Shown: piece after piece, positions 33,624 through 38,986 of the stretch
Layout of the letters: every line of letters begins with the position of its first letter
Position numbering within the stretch: position 1 is the first letter of the stretch
NCBI GenBank assembly: GCA_902521465.1
Contig: CABYRL010000009.1
Location: forward strand, 1 to 38,986
Reading direction: 5' to 3'
From: an uncultured Alphaproteobacteria bacterium
Lineage (GTDB): Bacteria > Pseudomonadota > Alphaproteobacteria > HIMB59
DNA length: 38,986 nt
The notes under the pieces: generated by a model
Told to the model about the DNA's origin: nothing
The model's database searches: none
What the model saw: only the letters and a program-made list of their open reading frames with translations
Position numbers and translations under genes: made by a program

Positions 33624-34374
33624 TTATATTCTTACTTGAACAATAATATTTAAAAAATTGATAAGCAGACCTGCCTGTTCTATTTCCTCTTGAAAAGATC
33701 CATTTGAGTGCACTATTTTCAATCTCATTATCAAATTCTACTTTATAAAATTTACAATAATTTTTAATTATTAAGATGAAGTCTTTCTTACTTAAGTTAT
33801 GAAAACTAATCCATAATCCAAATCGATCAGATAAAGATAATTTTTCTTCAATCCCTTCATCTTGAGATATTGCAGATGATCTCTCATTATCTAACATATC
33901 TCTCTTCATTAAATGCCTTCTGTTACTTGTGACATATATAAGAAATTCGTAGTTTGAGTTGTAAAAAGACCCTTCAAGAAAAGATTTAAATTGAATGTAT
34001 CTTCTATCATTTTGTTCAAATGATAGATCGTCAATAAATATTATGATTTTTTTATCGAACTTATAATTTAAAAAAATATTTGGTAAATCTGATAAATCTT
34101 CACTATTAATTTCTAATGTTTCAAACTTATCATATTTATGTGCATAGTTTTTTAATATACCTCTAATAATACTGCTTTTGCCACTTCCTCGCACACCCCA
34201 TAAAAGACCATGATTAAACGCTAAACCTTCTAAAAAGTTTTTTGTATTTTCCTCTATTTTTTTTATTTGTTGATCAACACCGTACAAAAGCTTTAAATCA
34301 AGGACTTTATTGAATGGTATTTTATCTAAAGAATTTTTTGATCTATTCCAGCAGAGTAAATATTTATTTTTCAA
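33616..34374 (-). CDS. DUF815-family AAA+ ATPase
   Basis: The 252-residue protein matches the DUF815 family of P-loop ATPases: HGLLWGVRGSGKSSIIRGIL (Walker A, about 55-74), KIIIFIDDLSFEQND (Walker B), YVTSNRRHLMKRD, LSLSDRFGLWISF and a C-terminal GNRTGRSAYQF. The family's cellular role is undetermined. It is divergent from yajC across 69 bases, a neighbourhood seen in other alphaproteobacteria. Confidence 0.9.
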   Translation of the reverse strand: MKNKYLLCWNRSKNSLDKIPFNKVLDLKLLYGVDQQIKKIEENTKNFLEGLAFNHGLLWGVRGSGKSSIIRGILKNYAHKYDKFETLEINSEDLSDLPNIFLNYKFDKKIIIFIDDLSFEQNDRRYIQFKSFLEGSFYNSNYEFLIYVTSNRRHLMKRDMLDNERSSAISQDEGIEEKLSLSDRFGLWISFHNLSKKDFILIIKNYCKFYKVEFDNEIENSALKWIFSRGNRTGRSAYQFFKYYCSSKNIII

Positions 34375-34381
34375 TTTTATG

Positions 34382-34411
34382 TTGACTTCATTGATGATTG
34401 TGAGATTTTAG
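34382..34411 (+). promoter_or_regulatory. Possible sigma-70 promoter for yajC-secD-secF
   Basis: A good -35-like hexamer TTGACT (34382-34387) is followed after 18 bases by a weak -10-like TTTTAG (34406-34411), upstream of an AAAGGA ribosome binding site (34430-34435) and the yajC ATG. The -10 match is poor, so the exact element is doubtful even though a promoter must lie in this 69-base divergent spacer. Confidence 0.25.
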
Positions 34412-34443
34412 TGCTTATTTTATTAATTTAAAGGATTTAAATC

Positions 34444-34707
34444 ATGGAACAACTTGCAGGAATTCTACCACTTATATTAATTTTTGTCGTTTTCTACTTT
34501 TTACTTATTAGGCCCCAACAAAAGAAATTAAAAGATCACAAAAATATGATCGCAAATTTAAAAAAAGGTGATCGAGTCGTGACCCAAGGCGGAATTATAG
34601 GCAACATCCATTATGTAAATGATGATGGTACTCTTTCTGTAGAAATAGCAGATAACGTTCAAGTCAAAGTAGCTAAGGGTATGATAGCTGATATAGCAGC
34701 TAAATAG
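34444..34707 (+). CDS. yajC: Sec translocon accessory subunit YajC
   Basis: This 87-residue single-span membrane protein has a helix at about 5-23, then the signature RPQQKKLKDHKNMIANLKKGDRVVTQGGIIGNI. It associates with SecDF-SecYEG. It is preceded by a clear ribosome binding site with spacing of eight bases and followed by secD after 22 bases. Confidence 0.96.
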   Translation: MEQLAGILPLILIFVVFYFLLIRPQQKKLKDHKNMIANLKKGDRVVTQGGIIGNIHYVNDDGTLSVEIADNVQVKVAKGMIADIAAK

Positions 34708-34729
34708 CTTAATAAACTAAATTAACATA

Positions 34730-36187
34730 ATGATTATTTTTAAACAGTGGAGATTATGGGTATCTTTATTACTGTTAATAGGAAGTTATATATTAATTAA
34801 ACCTAATTTTGAAAGTCAAACATCTGATAGCAAAATAAATTTTGGATTAGATATTCAGGGAGGTTTTTCATATTTACTGGAATTGAATGAGGAAGAATAT
34901 CTTAACAATCTTTTAGTTAAAACATCTCAATATATTGAAAATACTTATTCTATTTCATCCGATATAGATAATGGTGAAATTGTAATATCTAAAAACCAAA
35001 ATTTAGATGCTCTTACAAATATTGTTATACAAAATTTAGGTTTAGAAATTAATGAAAAATCAGATAAGCAAAATAGTTATATTTTTTCTAAACAAAGTTT
35101 TAATAAATCATTGTCAGATATGACTTTAAATGCAGTTGAAATCGTCAGGTCAAGAGTTGATTTTCTTGGTAATAAAGAATTATCTATACAAAAAGTAGGA
35201 TTAAATAAAATTTTATTAGAAATACCTGGTGATTTGGATAATAACGTTAAAGAAGTAATCTCCAAAACGGCTAAATTAACATTGCACCTTGAAAAGAATA
35301 ATATAGTTGGTTCTAAGACTTTTATAAATGAAGAAACTGGCGAACAAGTTAGAGTTCAAGAAATTCCAAATATAACAGGTGACTTTATTCAAGATGCATC
35401 ACTTCAATATAATCAAAATGAACCAGTCGTTGCTTTTTCTTTTAATAAAGAGGGTTCAGATCTTTTTGCGAAAATGACTTCTGAAAATGTTGGTTCTAGA
35501 TTTGCAATAGTTCTTGATGGTTCTTTAATCACTGCTCCAGTTATAAGAGAGTCAATTACTGGCGGCAGTGGTCAAATATCTGGAGGTTTTACAAATGAAA
35601 CTGCTAATAATCTTGCAATCATTTTAAAGTCTGGATCTTTACCAACTCAAATAAAAATAATTCAAGAAAAACAAATAGGCCCAACTCTCGGACAAGAGGG
35701 CGTAGAGAAAGGAGTTATAGCATCAATAATAGCTCTTATAGCTATTACTCTTTTTATGATTATTTATTATAAAATTTCAGGATTTTTTACAGTTATCACA
35801 ATTATTAGCTGTCTGTCTCTACTTTTTGCAATGATGTCCTTATTAAATACAACATTAACACTACCTGGTGTTATTGGAATAGTATTAACAATAGGAATGT
35901 GTGTAGATGCAAATGTTTTAATATTTGAAAGAATTCGAGAAAATTTTAAACATAATATTGAAGACCCTAAAAACCATGGTTTCAATTCTGCTTATGTAAC
36001 TATTCTTGACTCTAATTTAACAACATTATTTGCTGCTGTTTTTTTATTTGCTTTTGGTTTTGGGCCTATTAGAGGTTTTTCAATTTCATTAATTATTGGT
36101 ATTATATCCTCTCTAATAGTTACTTACATAATACTAAAATTATTTATTAATATAACTTCAATAAAATACCTTGGACTTCAAAGATGA
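34730..36187 (+). CDS. secD: Protein translocase subunit SecD
   Basis: SecD uses the proton gradient to help complete secretion through SecYEG. It has an N-terminal membrane helix (about 8-24), then the FGLDIQGGFSYLLEL motif, a periplasmic domain with VEIVRSRVDFLGNKELSIQKVG and VLDGSLITAPVI, and a C-terminal membrane bundle with GIVLTIGMCVDANVLIFERIRE. At 485 residues it is shorter than the E. coli protein (615) but all core motifs are kept. Its stop overlaps the secF ATG by four bases (36184-36187). Confidence 0.97.
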   Translation: MIIFKQWRLWVSLLLLIGSYILIKPNFESQTSDSKINFGLDIQGGFSYLLELNEEEYLNNLLVKTSQYIENTYSISSDIDNGEIVISKNQNLDALTNIVIQNLGLEINEKSDKQNSYIFSKQSFNKSLSDMTLNAVEIVRSRVDFLGNKELSIQKVGLNKILLEIPGDLDNNVKEVISKTAKLTLHLEKNNIVGSKTFINEETGEQVRVQEIPNITGDFIQDASLQYNQNEPVVAFSFNKEGSDLFAKMTSENVGSRFAIVLDGSLITAPVIRESITGGSGQISGGFTNETANNLAIILKSGSLPTQIKIIQEKQIGPTLGQEGVEKGVIASIIALIAITLFMIIYYKISGFFTVITIISCLSLLFAMMSLLNTTLTLPGVIGIVLTIGMCVDANVLIFERIRENFKHNIEDPKNHGFNSAYVTILDSNLTTLFAAVFLFAFGFGPIRGFSISLIIGIISSLIVTYIILKLFINITSIKYLGLQR

Positions 36188-37056
36188 TTAATTTTTACTC
36201 TTTTAAAAATAAATCTTATTTAGTCTCCCTTACTCTTATAATTCTAACAATTACAATTATTTTTTTTAAAGGATTAAATTTGGGAATTGATTTCAAAGGT
36301 GGATTGAACTTTGAGGTAAAATCAAACTTAACAACTAATCAGCTTAATGAATACTTTGATTTTATAGACTCTGATAGAGAAGTTTTAATTAAAAGAGAGG
36401 TTGGCAGTGATGTTTTCAGTATCAGAATAGAGTCAGGTGATAATAATCCTGTTTTTATTGAAGAAATAAAAAATATAATTGATCAAAACCCGGATATTGA
36501 AATTTTACTCTCTGAGTATATAGAACCAACTTTTAGTGAAGAACTCATAAAAAATTCTATTTATGCTTTAGCATCTTCTTTGTTGGTAATAGCCGTTTAT
36601 GTTTGGATAAGGTTTGATTGGCAGTTTGCAGCATCAGGTATATTTGCATTATTACATGACGTTTTTGTAGCTATAGGCTTTATGTCATTATTTAATATTG
36701 AATTTAATTTAACAATGATCGCAGCTTTGCTACTAATTGCGGGATACAGCATAAACGATACTATAGTTTTATTTGATCGACTTAGAAGTTTAACTTCAAA
36801 CGAGGAAAATAAAGATAATTTTGAAACTAATGTTAACAACTCAATTAAATTAAATCTTCGAAGAACTATATTGACAAGTTTCACAACTATATTGGCATTA
36901 TTATGTCTAGTTTTTCTTGCACCTGTTAATTTAACTGAAATGCCAATAGTTTTTATTTTTGGGGTTTTGATTGGAACTTTTTCTTCTTTATTTCTTGTGC
37001 TTGGAATAGTGGGGGATTTGAATTATGAAGCAGTGCTTAAAGCAAGAGACTCTTGA
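36184..37056 (+). CDS. secF: Protein translocase subunit SecF
   Basis: This 290-residue partner of SecD has LGIDFKGGLNFEV (about 33-45), a short periplasmic domain, and six membrane helices with AALLLIAGYSINDTIVLFDRLR (about 180-201), the conserved functional motif. Coupled to secD by ATGA. Its last 34 bases overlap the 3' end of the convergent uvrA, the longest overlap in the window. Confidence 0.97.
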   Translation: MINFYSFKNKSYLVSLTLIILTITIIFFKGLNLGIDFKGGLNFEVKSNLTTNQLNEYFDFIDSDREVLIKREVGSDVFSIRIESGDNNPVFIEEIKNIIDQNPDIEILLSEYIEPTFSEELIKNSIYALASSLLVIAVYVWIRFDWQFAASGIFALLHDVFVAIGFMSLFNIEFNLTMIAALLLIAGYSINDTIVLFDRLRSLTSNEENKDNFETNVNNSIKLNLRRTILTSFTTILALLCLVFLAPVNLTEMPIVFIFGVLIGTFSSLFLVLGIVGDLNYEAVLKARDS

Positions 37057-38986
37057 TATTTTTTTAAATAAATACCTGTTTGATTATTTTTATTCTTAAT
37101 TAGATCCTTTGGTTTACCTTCAAACAAAATATTCCCACCTTTTTCTCCACCTTCAGGTCCTAGATCTATAATCCAATCACTCGTGTTAATAACATCTAAG
37201 TTGTGTTCTATTACGATTACAGTATTTCCGTAAGACACTAATTTATGAAGTATCTCTAAAAGTTTCTTTATATCATCAAAGTGAAGTCCAGTTGTAGGTT
37301 CGTCTAATATATAAAGTGTTTTGCCAGTTTGACGTTTTGATAATTCTTTAGAGAGTTTAATCCTTTGAGCTTCTCCACCGGATAGTGTTGTTGCTGATTG
37401 ACCAATAGAAATATACCCTAAACCAACATCTTTTAGTGTTTTAAGCTTTGAATATACTTGTGGATTATTAATAAAAAATTCTTCAGCATCATCTACTGTC
37501 ATTGATAAAATATCATTAATATTTTTTTTATTGTACTGAATACTTAACGTTTCCTTATTATATCTTCTTCCGTTACAAACTTCACATTTAACATATACAG
37601 GAGCTAAAAAATGCATTTCAATTTTTTTTAATCCATCACCCTCACAACTCTCACACCTACCTCCTTTAACATTAAATGAAAATCTGCCAGGTTTAAAACC
37701 TTTAACTTTAGCCTCTGGTAAATTTGCAAACCATTCTCTTATTGGTGTAAAAAGCCCAACATAGGTAGCTGGGTTTGATCTAGGTGTTCTTCCAATCGGT
37801 GATTGATCGATATTTATAACTTTATCAATATTTTCTATACCTTTAATGTCCTCATAGGGGAGTGTTTTTATAATTTTTTCATAAATTCTGTTATTAGTAG
37901 CTCCATACAAAGTCTCATTAATTAATGTTGACTTTCCACTTCCAGATACACCAGTAATAGTTATAAACTTACTTAAAGGAAATTTTACACTCACATCTTT
38001 TAAATTATTCCCATTTGCCTTTTTAATTTCAATAAATTGTTTTGATGGAATTTTATTATGAGTGGGTGGATACCTACCAATTAAACCTCTTATATAGCTG
38101 CTAGTTAAACTATCTTTACTATTTAGTATTTTGTTAAATTCTCCGTTAGCTACAATAGATCCACCATTGATACCCGCATGCTTACCGATATCAACTACAT
38201 AATCTGCCTCTCTAATAATATCCTCATCATGCTCAACGACTATTATTGTGTTTCCTAAATCTCTTAAATTCTTAAGAGTGTTTATTAGTTTTTGATTATC
38301 TCTTTGATGAAGTCCTATTGAAGGTTCATCTAATACATATGTAACTCCAGTTAAACCAGACCCAATTTGACTTGCTAATCGAATTCTTTGAGATTCTCCA
38401 CCAGATAGAGTAGAACTTTTTCTCGATAAACTTAAGTAATTCAAACCAACTTCGTTTAAAAAATTTAATCTAGAAAAGATTTCTTTTTTTAATGGAGCTG
38501 CTATTAGTTTTTCCTGATTATTTAATTCATTTTCAAATTCATTAATCCACTTCAAAGAATTAGAAATGCTTAAAGAAGTAAAGTCAGAAATGGTTATATT
38601 ATTAATTTTAACACATAGTGCTTTTTCATTTAGTCTTTTTCCATTACAGTCATGACAAGTTTTTGAGTTTCTAAATTTTTCAAGCTCCCATTGCCTCCAC
38701 CAACTTGAAGAGCCATCATAGATATCATCCATAATATTTATTAAACCATCAAATTGTCTTCCACCAAAAAGAACCTCATTTTGAAAAGATTTAGGTATTT
38801 TAGACCAAATAACATTTTCTAATCTTTTTGCATTAAACATTTTTTTTAGCTTTGGAAATATTCTTGATTTTGATCTTTCTGACCAAAAATTTATTGCTCC
38901 ATCATTAAATGATAAATTTTTATCTGGTATCAATATATCTTCATCAAATGTATCTATCTCACCAAGACCGTCACATGTTTTACAAG
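37023..38986 (-). CDS. uvrA: UvrABC excinuclease subunit A, C-terminal two-thirds (5' end outside window)
   Basis: UvrA is the damage-sensing ATPase of nucleotide excision repair. The frame stays open to the window end: upstream of a TTG at 38933 the codons read CKTCDGLGEIDTFDED, the first zinc-finger end of UvrA, so that TTG is not the start. Downstream are CHDCNGKRL, the first ABC signature LSGGESQRIRLASQI, the second Walker A GVSGSGKST and a zinc module CESCEGDGLKK...CEVCNGRRYN. The second signature LSGGEAQRIKLSKEL and Walker B LYILDEPTTGLH follow. About 653 residues are inside the window of an expected 940 or so. Confidence 0.97.
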   Translation of the reverse strand, partial: CKTCDGLGEIDTFDEDILIPDKNLSFNDGAINFWSERSKSRIFPKLKKMFNAKRLENVIWSKIPKSFQNEVLFGGRQFDGLINIMDDIYDGSSSWWRQWELEKFRNSKTCHDCNGKRLNEKALCVKINNITISDFTSLSISNSLKWINEFENELNNQEKLIAAPLKKEIFSRLNFLNEVGLNYLSLSRKSSTLSGGESQRIRLASQIGSGLTGVTYVLDEPSIGLHQRDNQKLINTLKNLRDLGNTIIVVEHDEDIIREADYVVDIGKHAGINGGSIVANGEFNKILNSKDSLTSSYIRGLIGRYPPTHNKIPSKQFIEIKKANGNNLKDVSVKFPLSKFITITGVSGSGKSTLINETLYGATNNRIYEKIIKTLPYEDIKGIENIDKVINIDQSPIGRTPRSNPATYVGLFTPIREWFANLPEAKVKGFKPGRFSFNVKGGRCESCEGDGLKKIEMHFLAPVYVKCEVCNGRRYNKETLSIQYNKKNINDILSMTVDDAEEFFINNPQVYSKLKTLKDVGLGYISIGQSATTLSGGEAQRIKLSKELSKRQTGKTLYILDEPTTGLHFDDIKKLLEILHKLVSYGNTVIVIEHNLDVINTSDWIIDLGPEGGEKGGNILFEGKPKDLIKNKNNQTGIYLKKYQESLALSTAS

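Noticed and set aside
37023-38933. uvrA taken as a complete gene starting at TTG 38933
   Set aside because: The frame continues to the window edge and encodes the CxxC zinc-finger part of UvrA, so the gene is truncated by the window.
1-38986. CRISPR arrays, insertion sequences, prophage genes or integrases
   Set aside because: No regularly spaced repeats, terminal inverted repeats, transposase, integrase or phage structural genes were seen in the window.

Overview
The window is A+T-rich, tightly packed DNA from an alphaproteobacterium, probably a streamlined marine lineage of the SAR11-like or HIMB59/AEGEAN-169 kind. That placement is inference from base composition and gene content; no phylogeny was run. 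Supporting it are the gene order dgt-argS-(small gene)-nagZ-scpA-scpB-tatABC-serS followed by yajC-secD-secF, which is characteristic of Alphaproteobacteria, gene overlaps of 1-11 bases, several TTG or GTG starts, and tail-to-tail overlaps that leave almost no intergenic DNA.

Layout. (1) 1-330: the 3' end of a creatininase-family gene, abutted by tRNA-Cys on the other strand. (2) 509-6867: a sugar uptake operon of the ribose/xylose type with a secreted binding protein, two different permeases, an FGGY sugar kinase and a two-domain ATPase. The ATPase is split into two frames at an A-rich slippery-looking site. (3) 6860-15618: an accessory metabolic region. A Rieske ferredoxin, its flavoprotein reductase and a histidine-box membrane oxygenase/desaturase form one minus-strand operon. 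A second desaturase-like gene is coupled to a PanB-like gene in another operon, headed by a small membrane protein. A second PanB-like gene, a LysR regulator, a glutathione S-transferase and a glutamine-synthetase-like amide ligase lie between them. (4) 15670-17785: carnitine dehydrogenase and a gamma-butyrobetaine-dioxygenase-like enzyme, a short betaine-oxidising operon. (5) 18049-19372: a secreted protein of unknown function and a PIMT-family methyltransferase. (6) 19376-38986: core genes for translation (valS, argS, serS), branched-chain amino acids (ilvD), repair and nucleotide metabolism (xthA, dgt, uvrA), Fe-S assembly (erpA), chromosome condensation (scpAB), cell-wall recycling (nagZ) and protein export (tatABC, yajC-secDF). 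An orphan ABC ATPase is embedded in the scpB-tatA interval.

The most unusual part is region 3. Two paralogous PanB-like proteins are each linked to a paralogous histidine-box membrane enzyme, with one shared-looking ferredoxin/reductase chain. In both PanB-like proteins the residues that bind metal and substrate in true ketopantoate hydroxymethyltransferase are not recognisable, while the catalytic glutamate remains. Together with the amide ligase and the betaine genes this suggests an undescribed oxidative pathway, perhaps for a methylated or alkylated nitrogen compound. The substrate cannot be read from the sequence.
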